Shown: positions 12,926-24,799 of the stretch, piece after piece
Numbering within the stretch: position 1 is the first letter of the stretch
How the letters are laid out: the number at the start of each line of letters is the position of its first letter
Assembly (NCBI GenBank): GCA_000827325.1
Contig: KN832875.1
Location: 2,108,001-2,172,000 of the forward strand
Source of the DNA: Oidiodendron maius Zn
Taxonomy: Eukaryota > Ascomycota > Leotiomycetes > Myxotrichaceae
Direction of reading: 5' to 3'
Length of the DNA stretch: 64,000 nt
Made by a program: the position numbers and the translations under genes
Notes under the pieces: model-generated
What the model was told of the DNA's origin: nothing
Seen by the model: only the letters and a program-made list of their open reading frames with translations
The model's database searches: none

Positions 12926-14474
12926 TATTGCATCTCTACCAAGGCCGACGTGGCCAGCCTCTTTCTTTTCTTCATCAAGAGAGGGAGATAAAGTGTTTTG
13001 CGGCCACCAAAGCTGTGCCAAAGTCCCTCCCGCTGTCAATATTGAGCTACGAGCTAATGTAGTTGTCAATAGCGGCCAACTGTATCGCAGCCTTGATTAG
13101 AGTTAGGATAAGTGTTTCTTGTCGAAACCTCGTTTAAAAGAAATGCTATTCAGTTGTTCCCAATAGCAAAAATATTGTTCTGTACTCTGAAAACCCTTGA
13201 AATTTCACCCAGCCAGGCATGGAACAATAGTAACAATCTTACATCTGTCTTTCTTGGCCCTATGCTACCGTTCGATTGGATAAAGAAATTTAGAGTTGAA
13301 CCACTTGCAAATTGTGTAAAAATGCCTTACAAATTGACATACACTTCTCTGAAACGCTTCGCTAAACAATAGATATATCTACTGAGATATATCAAATATT
13401 TTAGTCAAGTTAGCTACCTTTCGTATATATTAGATATATCTATTTCCCCTTTATCTAGCCCCTTAATTACTACCCACCCAATCTCCTCCACCATGTCGAC
13501 AAACTCTGTAAAATATCAACTTCCTCGCATAATCACCATGGAATTTTTCCTCCCTGGTATGTGATATATTCCCCGATGTCTGTACTTCAGTTGACCTCTC
13601 GACCTTTTATTGATTAAAATGAGCTCAAAATCAACAACTGCAGCAAAGATTGCTTACCTGTTCAAACACTCCAACGGCACTCTCTGCCTCAGTGATCGAG
13701 GCCTCTTTCATACCGATGGCTAATACAATGGCATTACCAAGTCCGATTTTCACCCCATTTTTATGTGAAATATTAACAGTGATTGAAACTTCACGGAATG
13801 GACGGACTTGAGTAGATTTGGGAATACCTCCTGACCTATATGTCCGAGGAACTGCTTACGCAATCCCATAGACAAGATATTTGATTAGTTCAATAGCCAG
13901 GTATGCCGTTTAGTAACTAGTGCGCGCAGTAATCAAATTGAGAGATTAGATGCCCAGGACATCTCAGTAGCAAGGCCAGGCACTAAGCTAAACTTACATG
14001 CAATGCTGTTTCAATGGGGAAAGATCCCGAGTGGTGAATAATGACACCTATGCAGTTTTGTATGCTGTCATGTCATTATTAACACCATCCTTGTCTCGAA
14101 CCTTGACTATTTTCTTATTTACTTCTCCATTGTTTCTCTCACGTGCGTCCTATTCATGCTTAGTTGCGATCGGGTGTCTGTCGGAAAGTAAGTCCGCCTG
14201 GCGGACTTTCCTGAGTGGAGCGGACAATTTCCGACCATGTCGAATTCATCGCCAAGAACATTAAGGTTTGCACGAACTTCCATGCTTTACGTTGCAACTT
14301 AAACAAATCCTAGAGCCATTACTAACATGATAAGTCGAATATTAGTAATCCTTGCTTCCTTCCAGAAAGCAGAATGATGAACTGAATATGCATATAAAGC
14401 ATCCTGTTGCCCTCTACTCTTCTTACGAGCGTTCACATCATACATTTCTTCAAAAACATTCGAACACTTTCAAT
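12926..14474. other. Intergenic, possible decayed gene piece
   Basis: No intact gene. On the minus strand 13658 to about 13765 reads as a natural-looking coding piece, including GLGNAIVLAIGMKEAS and ending at a GTAAGC donor, but I could not connect it to other exons or name a family. On the plus strand a short ATG frame begins at 13492. The 13368-13444 hairpin is listed separately. Confidence 0.4.
13368..13444. repeat. Inverted repeat, 14-bp arms
   Basis: AATAGATATATCTA at 13368-13381 is exactly complementary in reverse to TAGATATATCTATT at 13431-13444, enclosing 49 AT-rich bases. Could be a short foldback element or a transcript hairpin. Confidence 0.6.
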
Positions 14475-15416
14475 ATGGCGACACAGGAAACGGCAAAGAC
14501 CCTCTACATGACTGCAAGTGGCGTCAAATATGCTTACCGCCTTATCGGTAATTCAAGCGGCTCCCCTCCTCTGCTCATGCTCAATCATGTCCGCTCTACG
14601 ATAGACACTTGGGACCCGTTAGTTATTAATAATATTACCGCAGCTGGTCGTCAAGTGATAACTTACGACTATGTTGGCCTGGGCCACAGTACGGGCAACA
14701 TTGCGCCGAGTATTAGAGGCTTCGCCTCAGATCTGCTCGTCTTCCTGCTTGCCCTTCTTCCTACCATTCACGCACCCCAGGTCGACATTCTCGGGTTCTC
14801 AATGGGCGGTTACATCGCCCAAACTCTTGCCCTCGATGCACCAGATATAGTTCACAAACTTATCCTGTCCGGTACAGGTCCCAGTCTTGGCCCTGATCTA
14901 CAACGTCCAATGAACGAGGTTCAGTCAACTGTCTTTAACCCTACGCCAGGTCTACCCACTATCGAAGCCTTCTTCCCGTCATTTACTACCGGTGATCAAG
15001 GCCAAGCTTGGTTTAATCGCAGTATTAATTCTCGTGCCTCTGTGGCGGGGAAAAATGGAGAGCCTGAGATCGCCCTATTCACCACTGGCGAAGATCTCAT
15101 TAAACTCACCCAAGCTTACCTGACTTGGGATGCCGATCCAGTCCCTTACTCTCTTCTGCAAACCATCCAGAAGGATGCACTTGTAACATCGGGAGATAAC
15201 GACCTAATTGTTCCAACACAGAACTCGTTCGTTCTCGCTCGACAACTGTCACGAGCCAACTTCGTCATGTTTCCTAGTAGTGGCCACGGCCATCTATTTC
15301 AATATCCTCAGTACTTTGCCAAACTGGTGACTGAGTTTTTGGATGGCCAACTCCCCACTCCGTCATTCTCTGCTGGCAAAGCGCCTCCACTTGGGACATA
15401 CGGTCAAATCAATTAG
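14475..15416 (+). CDS. Alpha/beta-fold hydrolase
   Basis: Single exon, 313 aa, from the ATG at 14475; the frame extends further upstream but that part (41 codons) reads like leader sequence and lacks family similarity. Nucleophile elbow GFSMGG with Ser109; acid probably D243 in SGDNDLIVP; His271 in SSGHGHLFQ. The oxyanion-loop region carries LNHVRSTIDTWDP, and YDYVGLGHSTG matches the usual strand after helix A. No signal peptide, so probably cytosolic. The family includes haloperoxidase-like, dienelactone and epoxide hydrolases; the substrate cannot be decided. Convergent with the DUF1275 gene. Confidence 0.92.
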   Translation: MATQETAKTLYMTASGVKYAYRLIGNSSGSPPLLMLNHVRSTIDTWDPLVINNITAAGRQVITYDYVGLGHSTGNIAPSIRGFASDLLVFLLALLPTIHAPQVDILGFSMGGYIAQTLALDAPDIVHKLILSGTGPSLGPDLQRPMNEVQSTVFNPTPGLPTIEAFFPSFTTGDQGQAWFNRSINSRASVAGKNGEPEIALFTTGEDLIKLTQAYLTWDADPVPYSLLQTIQKDALVTSGDNDLIVPTQNSFVLARQLSRANFVMFPSSGHGHLFQYPQYFAKLVTEFLDGQLPTPSFSAGKAPPLGTYGQIN

Positions 15417-16098
15417 TTTTAATACTGCGTGGATCATAAGGCGCTGAGTTCATCTGGTTGGTTAGCAGGATTACCAGATTCCTGATAGAGATTAGTAGTG
15501 TACATTGACTCGAATTATCTTTCATATTGGGGTTTAATATTGGCGGCCTTGGCTCGAATAACGGCAATGTGAGGGGAGCATTTAATCTCAAGGGGGAACA
15601 TGAAAATCCATTATCCATTCTACGTATAAGAGTCTAGATTTAAATTTTACGCGATTGAATAAATAGCGATTCCGAATGCTATGAAATATTTTGTCGAAAA
15701 ATTTCTCTTTATTCAGCACTCCTCAATAGACTGATAGGTAATGGACTTGCTATTAGTAGTCGATAGGAGGAGCAAAAATATTACCATAAAGCCGCCCGCT
15801 ATGCCATCAATTCCGGTATTGTCTGATACGAACCTGCCAGTTTAGTACATTGGACTAATTTCACCACTTCTCTAAGCATAATTAGTATTTGGCTTAGAGA
15901 AAAGAGGCCCCTCCCTCCACAGCAACGGAGCAGATTGAGAAATAAAACGCACATCGTAAATTATATGCTCGCCTTTCTCTATAGCATCCAGATTGTTTTG
16001 CCAATGTAACCAAGTAAAATTTTCTCAGACATATTCCCTTCCTTCCCAATTATCGAGCCCGGTATCTCGCAGGGCTAAGTCTACCTTCTACTTTACTG
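15417..16098. other. Convergent 3' intergenic region
   Basis: Lies between two genes that converge. No coding signal seen; moderately AT-rich. Confidence 0.6.
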
Positions 16099-16986
16099 CT
16101 AGTTTTCTGTACCTCGCCAGGCACACCAGGCGAGTACAAGACATAACTTAAGCCCAGCTGCAACCCATAAAGCGCCAGCTGCGCCGACAGAACTGTGGGC
16201 TAGTAAACCCCCCATAACCACGCCGGCTAGGAGCAACACTGGAGCACCAATCCTCCGATTCCTTTCAGTGTTATGTAGTGCAAACAACTCGGCATCGGAG
16301 AATAGGTCGCAGTAGATGCTAGTCAACACTACGCTAGTGAGAGAGTTGTATTTCAGTGCTCTGCTTGTCACAGCTTGGCCACAGCTCTGGAAGGCAACTA
16401 ATGCTATGGGTACGAGAACTCGCCAGCTAATTTCGTCTCCTACATCAACTGGCGGTGGGCCCCAAGTAAGGATTGCTGCGGCTACGGCTATCAATCCCAT
16501 TTGCACTAGGAAGGACGCGCAGAGCACCCAACGCCGGCGGGGCATGAAGTATCGGTGGAAACGGCTGAAACAGAAAGATCCAGCGCAAAATGAGGCGAGA
16601 GACAATCCCGATTTGATCCACCTCTTCGATTCATTTGGTGAGGCTATACCAAGGCCAATGTACACGGAATTTCCTAGATAAGCCTCTGTCAGTGGATGCT
16701 GTGATGCCTCCCTAGATGGAAGTAATTTGGACCAAAACGGACCTGTCTGCATGGATACAAAGGAGCCCCATGTGGATATTGAGGCACTGTCGAGGAGACC
16801 AGTGATAGTATAGCATATGAGAAGCACTACATCTGCCCAGTCGCGGTGAACATTGGCCATCATATAATTATGCCAACTAGGCTTTGACCTCGGTCCCCCC
16901 AGAAGTGGCTGCTCCTGATCGGTGGGTTCATTACCACCGTGTCTGCTGCCGTTGATCAGTGTGCCGTACCCGTCTTGTGACGCCAT
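16099..16986 (-). CDS. DUF1275 family membrane protein
   Basis: Two exons, 16743-16986 and 16099-16673, with a 69-bp intron 16674-16742 (GTCCGT..TAG). Product 272 aa. Splicing joins FVSMQTG to NSVYIGLGIA, which restores the DUF1275 signature in which a TM1-2 segment (GLLDSASI...GSFVSMQTGN) is followed by a second helix pair. Hydrophilic N-terminus of about 45 residues, then about six transmembrane segments; basic RYFMPRRRW loop in the middle. Function of the family is unknown; bacterial relatives are called YoaK-like. The intron length is a multiple of three and contains no stop, so an unspliced message would encode 295 aa with 23 extra residues inside the membrane domain. Confidence 0.88.
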   Translation of the reverse strand: MASQDGYGTLINGSRHGGNEPTDQEQPLLGGPRSKPSWHNYMMANVHRDWADVVLLICYTITGLLDSASISTWGSFVSMQTGPFWSKLLPSREASQHPLTEAYLGNSVYIGLGIASPNESKRWIKSGLSLASFCAGSFCFSRFHRYFMPRRRWVLCASFLVQMGLIAVAAAILTWGPPPVDVGDEISWRVLVPIALVAFQSCGQAVTSRALKYNSLTSVVLTSIYCDLFSDAELFALHNTERNRRIGAPVLLLAGVVMGGLLAHSSVGAAGALWVAAGLKLCLVLAWCAWRGTEN

Positions 16987-17936
16987 GGAAGCTATGATAC
17001 GGAGCCTGGGTCGAGTTTTATAAGCGCCTGCAGGTTATGAAGGAATGTTGTCCGTGCTCGTAACGTCCTAAGATAGCCGTGAAGGAGGAGGATTTGAAGC
17101 AGAGTCTGAAGGCTGACGGCGCGCTCGCGTGAATGGAGTTGGATGAAATGCACTGTTTTGCCAGCAATCAAGCCCAAGGACCAGACTCCACAGTGCTACA
17201 GCATTCCATAACCACACAACCTGTGATTCCCAGCTTAGCTAATAAACGAGAAAAGTAAATCTCATATTTTCGCGTTGGGCACCCAGTCATACGCTAGTAA
17301 CTCGAAATACAGTAATCACATACGAAGTTCCACGATCTCCCTTGAGCAGGGCCTTGAGAAGATCCTGCAGAGCTCCAAAACGAGTAGCTGGTCTTGTCCT
17401 ACGTGCCTAGGTTCTGTACCTTACGTTATAACAAGAGAATGTTGACGAATCAAGTATAAGAGCGACTGAGTTCGCTATGCTGGGCGACTTATAACAGCCG
17501 GCGTGCGAATATGGTCGTCCAGAGAGTGGCAACTAATAAAAGATGTCCAAGAGATATGGGGATGAGAGCATGACCAGATGGATGTAATTGGATGGGAGAT
17601 AGAAACAGTGATTACTGTATTCTCGAGGCTATGGCCTTTCCTGTGGGCGTCAGGCCGTTCTGTCTGAGGTTATTTCTCCTGTCGGGGATAACTCGGTAGC
17701 GGAGTCATGTTCAGGAGATGATGGTATCATTCTCACAACCTCCATGCAATGACGTAGCCAGGCTCGAGAAATCATAACCCGCACGTCCCGATGTTTGGCC
17801 CAATATTTTCGCATACCTTGTAGCTGCCTTTGTATATAACGTAATTGCTCCATCCCTCAAAGAGTCGGACTCGCAGTTCCTCATCTGCTGTAACAATTCG
17901 GAATACAACAATCTACCCATTCTTTCGCGAGGCATC
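16987..17936. other. Divergent promoter region
   Basis: Lies between the starts of the DUF1275 gene (-) and the oxalate decarboxylase gene (+). No gene recognised. It includes a TATA box for the decarboxylase. Confidence 0.6.
17833..17839 (+). promoter_or_regulatory. TATA box of the oxalate decarboxylase gene
   Basis: TATATAA, 98 bp upstream of the ATG at 17937, the usual fungal spacing to a transcription start ahead of a short leader. Confidence 0.5.
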
Positions 17937-19441
17937 ATGAGGTTCCAGTCTGCGGTGCTCCTGTTTGCAACACTGAGCGAGCTTGGCCTGGCCGTTCCGG
18001 TCCAGGACAGTCCTCGTCAGCGCCTGCTCAATGGCTACGAGCTACCGCCAAAGTACAGAAAAGCGAAGACGGCACCACCCTACACTCCAGGCAGCAGGGA
18101 CCCTTTGGACAAGGCCATTGACACAGTGGGAGACGGTTTGGATCCCCTGCCCTGGAGAAATGGGTTGGGGGCATCGGTGTTAGGCCCGTGGAACTGGGAG
18201 CGCTCCCGACAGAGCCCAGATCTTGTGCGGCCACCCAGTACCGATAGTGGCAACATGAAAAACATGCGTTGGAGCTTCGCCGATTCTCATATCCGCATTG
18301 AGGTGATGAAGCAGCTATGGCTCTAAAAGCACAATCACACATATACACTAACAATTCACAGGAAGGTGGGTGGACACGGCAGACGACCGTTCGGGAGCTG
18401 GGCTCTAGCGTGGAGCTGGCCAGCGTGAATATGCGTCTCGACCAGGGTGTCATTCGCGAATTGCATTGGCATAAAGAGGCTGAGTGGGCTTACGTCCTTG
18501 ATGGAGAAGTCCGCGTTACTGCGATCGATTATGAAGGCGGTAACTTTATCGACGACCTACAGAAAGGCGACCTCTGGTACTTCCCAAGCGGCGTGCCTCA
18601 CTCTCTGCAAGGTCTTAGTACTAATGGTACTGAATTCCTCCTGATCTTTGACGACGGAAACTTCTCTGAGGAATCAACATTTATCTTGACAGATTGGCTA
18701 GGTTCTTACTCTCTCCAAGCCCTTAACCCATCCCCCAGCTAACTGGTGATAGCACATACGCCAAAGTCAGTAATCTCTAAGAACTTCAACTTGGCTCCAG
18801 AAGTCTTTGCCCATGTTCCAGATAGAGAGAAATACATTTTCCAGGGTTCACAACCTGGCTCCATTGATCAGGAGAAGCCAAGCGGCAAGGGCGTGAAGCA
18901 ATCAAAATACAACTTTACTCACAGGATGCTGGAGCAAGAACCGAAGAAGACGAGTGGGGGGGAGGTTCGCATCACTGACTCCAAGAACTTCCCTATTTCG
19001 AAGACCGTGGCCGCTGCCCATGTTACAATCGAGCCAGGTGCCCTCCGAGAGATGCACTGGCATCCGAATGCCGACGAATGGTCCTTCTTTATCAAGGGTC
19101 GTGCCCGCATCACAATATTCGCCTCCGAAGGCACTGCCAGGACATTTGACTACGTGCCAGGCGATGTTGGTATCGTGCCACGGAACATGGGGCACTTCGT
19201 GGAGAACATTGGCGACGAAGCAATTGAGATGCTAGAGGTTTTTCGCGCCGATGAGTTCAGAGACTTCTCTTTGTTCCAATGGATGGGCGAAACGCCAAAG
19301 AAGATGGTGATTGATCATCTCTTCGCCCATGACCCAAAGAATGGCGAAATCTTCTGGGAGACGGTTAAGGCTGCAGATAAAGACGAGGTTACGAAGCCAG
19401 ATGAAGCTAATGCTATTGAGCAGAGTGTGGTTGAGCTCTAG
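17937..19441 (+). CDS. Secreted oxalate decarboxylase (bicupin)
   Basis: Three exons: 17937-18302, 18362-18701, 18753-19441; introns 59 and 51 bp. Product 464 aa with a signal peptide (residues 1-20, ending LGLAVP). Two cupin domains, each with a full manganese site: H157, H159, E163 and H202 ([14 protein letters not shown]); H337, H339, E344 and H383 ([19 protein letters not shown]). The second splice restores TDWLAHTPKSV. The flexible lid over the N-terminal site reads S-E-E-S-T at 224-228, versus S-E-N-S-T in the Bacillus enzyme; the lid glutamate needed for decarboxylase rather than oxidase activity is kept. Converts oxalate to formate and CO2, secreted in many fungi as protection against oxalate and to raise pH. 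Confidence 0.95.
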
Positions 19442-20242
19442 ATGTAACTTCTCCGCATTCTTGCCTCCAATATCATATCACGCTTTTAAGCTTGTGCTAG
19501 CACAGTAACACATAAATCTACTCTTTGCCTTTTGACACCAATAGGACGTATAAGGCAAATCATAACGATTTTATTCGTTAAGACATGCCAGTCACTTTAC
19601 CAGATGAAAATATGTTCTTCATACGAGTTATATGGCAGGTTGAAAACTAAGTTTCGTCGCACTCCATATCGTATTTTCTAAGAATATGAGCTTCAAAATC
19701 GATTCTCAGTATTGGTCATTTAAGTAGCAATATTCAATACTACTATATTCATTGTTTCTACGCTGCTCAGTACTCTACCACCATGATGCCCTTTGTATGA
19801 CAATCAATTTTGGAGATTAATAACATCGGACACGGCACTTTCACGGAGTCCGGCAAACTTGGGCGCCACCAAACTGATGGATGACGACGCCTGGCCCATA
19901 ATTGGATACGATAAGGCTAGATACGAGTACTAGTGAGACTCGTTGTATCCTGGCCTTGATGTACAGACACCGCCATGACAAAGGCACTCGTATATTTCAC
20001 ACCGTCCTTGGGACGCGTAATACGGGCCAAAGAAATCTTCCGGATAGCCGATTTTGTACAATAATATTTAGCAATTTGAAAAGTTGTTCCAGAGCTTCGA
20101 ATGATAATTTATTCCCCCGTACACGAAATATCCTCAGGTTCTTGTTCATTTCGGTACGATTTTCGTTGCTTAGACTCCCGTACGGTTTTCTTGCTGGTCT
20201 CCGTTCTCACTTTTTCATTGATCCTGCTCACGCGAAATTCTC
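19442..20242. other. Upstream region of the chitin synthase gene
   Basis: No gene recognised. Tandem with the oxalate decarboxylase, so it holds that gene's 3' end and the chitin synthase promoter. Confidence 0.55.
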
Positions 20243-23200
20243 ATGGAAGGACCAAAGTTTTGTCTTTCTCAAGGCGCCGAAGATGACCGCAATCTCTATG
20301 ATATACCCACCCACGAAGTAAGTGTCGAAATTTCTGCAAAGTTCGTAAACCAGAAGAATCTGATCCAATCCAATCATCACTTATTACTTTCCCAGTGTCG
20401 CTGATCGGGATGGCCCTGGGTAGCAATATCATGACCATGATACGGACCAGGACGAAGGAATGATTAGTCAAACTCTGCTTCTTTCAAATCAGGCAGGAGC
20501 TTCCGTTGAATCTCTACACGAGCATTCTCCAAGGTTTTACTCTCTTCCAACAGAATCAAGTTCGACCTATCTTGTGAACGAAATTTATGGCTCTCCCGAT
20601 GTGTCTTGTCGCGAGTCACTCCGCACACCATCCTCTGTGTACTTGACGTCTTATTGTGATCAACTAGAAACTCCACGTGAAGTGGAGTTGGAAAGTTTTG
20701 CCCCCAAAGACGATACCTTCGGTACGAAGACATGGCGGCGAAGTCAGCGTCTTAGTTCAGCAGATTTACGTCGCCAAGGAACAAGGAAAATCAAACTTGT
20801 TAAAGGATCAGTTCTCAGTGTTGATTATCCAGTTCCCAGCGCTATTATAAATTCAATTCAGCCAGAATATCGAGACTTGGAAGATGGATTTTCTGAGGAA
20901 TTTACAACTTTGAGATGTAAGTCATACTTAAGGGGGCTATCCATATATAACACTAGATATTCTGAGGACTAACTTGGTTTAGATACTGCTGCCACATGCG
21001 ATCCAGATGAATTCACCTTACGCAACGGCTATAATCTCCGTTCTGCAATGTACAACCGTCAAACCGAGCTCCTAATAGCTATTACGTACTACAATGAAGA
21101 CAAAGTCCTTACCGCCAGGACTCTACACGGAGTTATGCAAAACATTAGGGATATTGTCAATTTGAAAAAGTCCGAATTTTGGAACAAGGGAGGACCCGCC
21201 TGGCAAAAGATTGTAGTCTGCCTTATCTTTGACGGAATCGATCCCTGCGATAGGAATACTCTTGATGTTCTTGCGACAATAGGAGTTTATCAGGAAGGGA
21301 TTATGAAAAAGGATATAGATGGTAGAGAGACAGTTGCTCACATTGTGTGTCGATCTTCCCTTCTGAATATTCAGTCCAATATATTAATGGCCGGCAGTTT
21401 GAGTACACCACTCAGCTCTCTGTCACTCCAAACCAACAGCTAGTTCGTCCTTTATCTGATGGCCCTAAAGCATTCCCGCCTGTTCAAATGATCTTCTGTC
21501 TGAAACAAAAGAATAGCAAGAAAATCAACTCCCACCGATGGCTCTTTAACGCTTTCAGTCGAATTCTAAATCCTGAGATCTGTGTCTTGCTTGATGCTGG
21601 CACAAGGCCGGGACGGAAAGCCCTTTTGGCATTATGGGAAGCATTTAACAATGACAAAGACCTAGGCGGCGCATGTGGAGAGATTCACGCCATGTTGGGC
21701 AAAAATTGGAAAAAGTTGTTGAACCCCCTGGTAGCGGCTCAAAACTTCGAGTATAAAATTTCTAATATTTTAGACAAGCCACTGGAAAGCTCATTTGGCT
21801 ACGTTAGTGTCTTGCCTGGTGCTTTCTCGGCTTACCGTTACCGTGCAATTACTGGACGACCTCTTGAGCAGTACTTCCACGGAGATCATACCCTCTCAAA
21901 GAAACTTGGAAGAAAGGGCATTGACGGAATGAACATATTTAAGAAGAATATGTTCTTAGCAGAAGACAGAATTCTCTGCTTTGAGTTAGTGGCTAAGGCA
22001 GGATTCAAGTGGCACTTAGCATATGTTAAAGCTGCAAAGGCAGAGACAGATGTTCCCGAAAGAGCGCCGGAATTTATCGGTCAACGACGACGTTGGCTCA
22101 ATGGCTCCTTCGCCGCGGGTCTCTACGGTATGATGCACTTTGGACGAATTTATAAAAGCGGACATGGCATCATCCGTATACTCTTCCTGCATATTCAAGC
22201 CCTCTACACCTTCTGCACCGTTGTAATGAGTTGGTTCTCACTTTGTCAGTCGATTCTACAGTCCTGTCAATTTCCTGTCAAATTAAATTGGACTGATGTA
22301 CGATCTCTCTAGCTTCTTATTGGCTAACCACCTCGGTCATTATGGACTTAGTGGGAACGCCCAGCGACTCAAATAAAAATAAAGGATGGCCATTCGGGAA
22401 TACGGCTACCCCAATAATCAATACGCTTCTACAGTATGGTTATCTGGGTTTTCTGGGCCTTCAATTCATTTTGGCGTTAGGAAACAGGCCAAAGGGGTAA
22501 GTAACATGACACAAAATTTCGATAGATTGGATATCTGACTCGCTTTGTGGCAGAACGAAATATATCTATTACGCTTCATTTCTTTACTTCGCTGTGGTTC
22601 AACTATATGTCCTCATTCTCTCATTTTATCTAGTTGCTCATGCTTTTACAGGTGGCACCCTGGATTTTAACCTACATGATGGAGTAGGGGCATTCTTAAA
22701 GTCATTTTTTAGTTCAGCTTCCGCGGGTATTGTGGTCGTTGCTCTGGTATCAACGTACGGTATATACTTTATCTCAAGTCTTCTGTATATGGATCCGTGG
22801 CACATGGTCACATCACTGTGGGCTTACGCTGTTGGTCTAACTTCTTCCATCAATATCTTGATGGTTTATGCATTCTGCAACTGGCATGATGTCTCGTGGG
22901 GAACCAAAGGATCCGATAAGGCTGATACGCTCCCATCAGCACAAACCAAGAAACAGGGTAATTATAGCGGTGCATTTATTGAAGAAGTTCACAAATCACA
23001 GGCCGACATCGACAGTCAGTTTGAAAAGACCGTTAAGCTGGCACTGACTCCATTTGTTGAAGAAAGTTCGAATGATGCCAAGAGTTTGGATGATTCTTAC
23101 AAAGCTTTCCGGACCAAATTAATATTGTTTTGGACATTCTCCAACGCTATTCTCTCAATCTGTATTACAAGTGACAGTCTGAACAGAATTGCCTTCACGG

Positions 23201-23455
23201 TATGCAAATTTTCTTTTAAATATATTCTAGGCAGGGCCGGCACTCCAAATCTCTACCACGACGAACACTATGGGTACATAAATGAATTTCGAATGAACTA
23301 ATATAATCATGCTGTAGAATTCTGCGACAACACGTACGACAAACTATTTCAGGGCCATTTTATGGGCAACCGCCGGTTTATCATTTTTTCGATTTCTCGG
23401 ATCTCTCTTCTTCTTGATGAAGACTGTTACCTTGCGCTGCGTGTCTCGCAGATAA
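20243..23455 (+). CDS. Chitin synthase, class III (chsB type)
   Basis: Seven exons: 20243-20317, 20424-20916, 20983-21344, 21398-22244, 22313-22496, 22554-23199, 23318-23455. Product 914 aa, the normal class III length. Catalytic core: Y-N-E-D near 210, LLDAGT (D376), AEDR (499-501) and the QRRRW product-binding motif (539-543). The C-terminal half has the multi-span membrane domain with the class III signatures [34 protein letters not shown] and [16 protein letters not shown], and ends [11 protein letters not shown]. The start at 20243 is preferred over the in-frame ATG at 20460: exon 1 joins exon 2 in phase 0 through an acceptor whose TAG otherwise looks like a stop, giving the family-like acidic N-terminus [12 protein letters not shown] / [12 protein letters not shown]. 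Plasma-membrane enzyme polymerising UDP-GlcNAc into cell-wall chitin; class III is specific to filamentous fungi. Confidence 0.95.
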
Positions 23456-24799
23456 TTAATGACGAATGGTTTGGTCGTATCAGATGGCCTTGGATGGCAT
23501 AATATCGGGAGTACGTGTAACTTTTGGAGATCTAATGTACTTCTATCATTCTTCATTACTTCTAGAGCTACTGTCAATCATGCTGCGATATTTGGTCCTG
23601 CCGACTGAGGTGTCTATTGCTCTTTGCCCTTCTGATGCAAACCAGATCTAATGTATGATCAAATTATGTCGATTTAGCTGGTCAATATAATTGTATAGCA
23701 TAATTCTATACCTTTCAGTAAACTCTATTTATTTCTTTATTCTTTCCGCATTAAGCGTGTGGGCCACGGTAACTAGACCTTGGACGATGGCTGATTCCGT
23801 CAACTTAGGGACGGATGGCCAAATGTTAGTATTCTCCTATTCCTCCGTGAAATTAAATAGGGCATTCTGGCAGTACCGAATTATTTCCATTGACAATTTG
23901 GGCCGTAAGCCACTCCCTACTGCAATTAAAATAGAACATTTTCAGCACGAGTATGAACTACGTGATCATATATCGAGAAATAGAGGCGTGTCATTTTAAT
24001 ATTCCATTCAACATTTAGGACATATATACTGAACCTTATCTCGTGGGTTACATAACATTAGGGTACCCATCTACTTCTTGGCAGGATACGTTCCTACAAC
24101 GATGGCTCGTTCTTGACAATTGTTGCAGCCTGTTGGTATCGGTATAGTAGTACGCTTCCCGTCCAACAAGCCAACCTGGATGGTTCTAGGTCATGAATAA
24201 CTTAGATTGAACGTCTACAGCTTGCTGGAAAAGAGATGATACTTTTCTCCGACATCTGCGCGCATCCCAATTAGCTATTTCAAGTTAGCTGCAAAACACT
24301 TCTACTGAAGACCCCGCACCCGGTCCAGATGGTAAAGACCGATAACTCCGACTTAAAGCTCAAATTAACGCCGATATGTCCAGACAAGTAAGGCTGCTTT
24401 GAAGACGAAATTGTACGTACAGAAGCTATATTTCACGCTCTTTCGACAAAATCAAAAGCAAAAGTAATCACAAGTAGCCAAATGGGCTAGCAGAGAAGTT
24501 GTGACGAATACTTAAACCGTTTAGTCGAAGCGTTGGCATTGAAAGGATATATGAAACTATGATAAAATTTCAGGGCAGGAAAAATCGCTTTGCTTTATGG
24601 TAAGATTGCGTTCGGAATTTTATCCTGGGGCCTTGGTTTATTATTGACACGAATACGTATTGGACCAGGCGCTAGTGAAATTCTACATCTGCTCCTTGCA
24701 TATAAATATCTGTTCATTTACACGCTGATCGCCCATCGAGACGACTATTCAGTACCCCGAGCAGCGTCTCTCAATCTGGCCATCCCCTGAAAGGCGACT
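23456..24799. other. Intergenic, no gene recognised
   Basis: AT-leaning sequence downstream of the chitin synthase and upstream of the NmrA-like gene. Short open frames (for example 23691-23999 and 24590-24790, +) have no known motifs. Confidence 0.55.

Noticed and set aside
7969-19441. Secondary-metabolite or pectin-degradation gene cluster
   Set aside because: The genes are separated by 0.7-1.8 kb gaps, in mixed orientation, with no backbone synthase or sugar transporter; only the lyase-regulator pair is suggestive.
20380-20460. Nonsense mutation in the chitin synthase N-terminus (GGG TAG CAA)
   Set aside because: The TAG serves as a splice acceptor that joins exon 1 in phase 0, so no mutation is needed.
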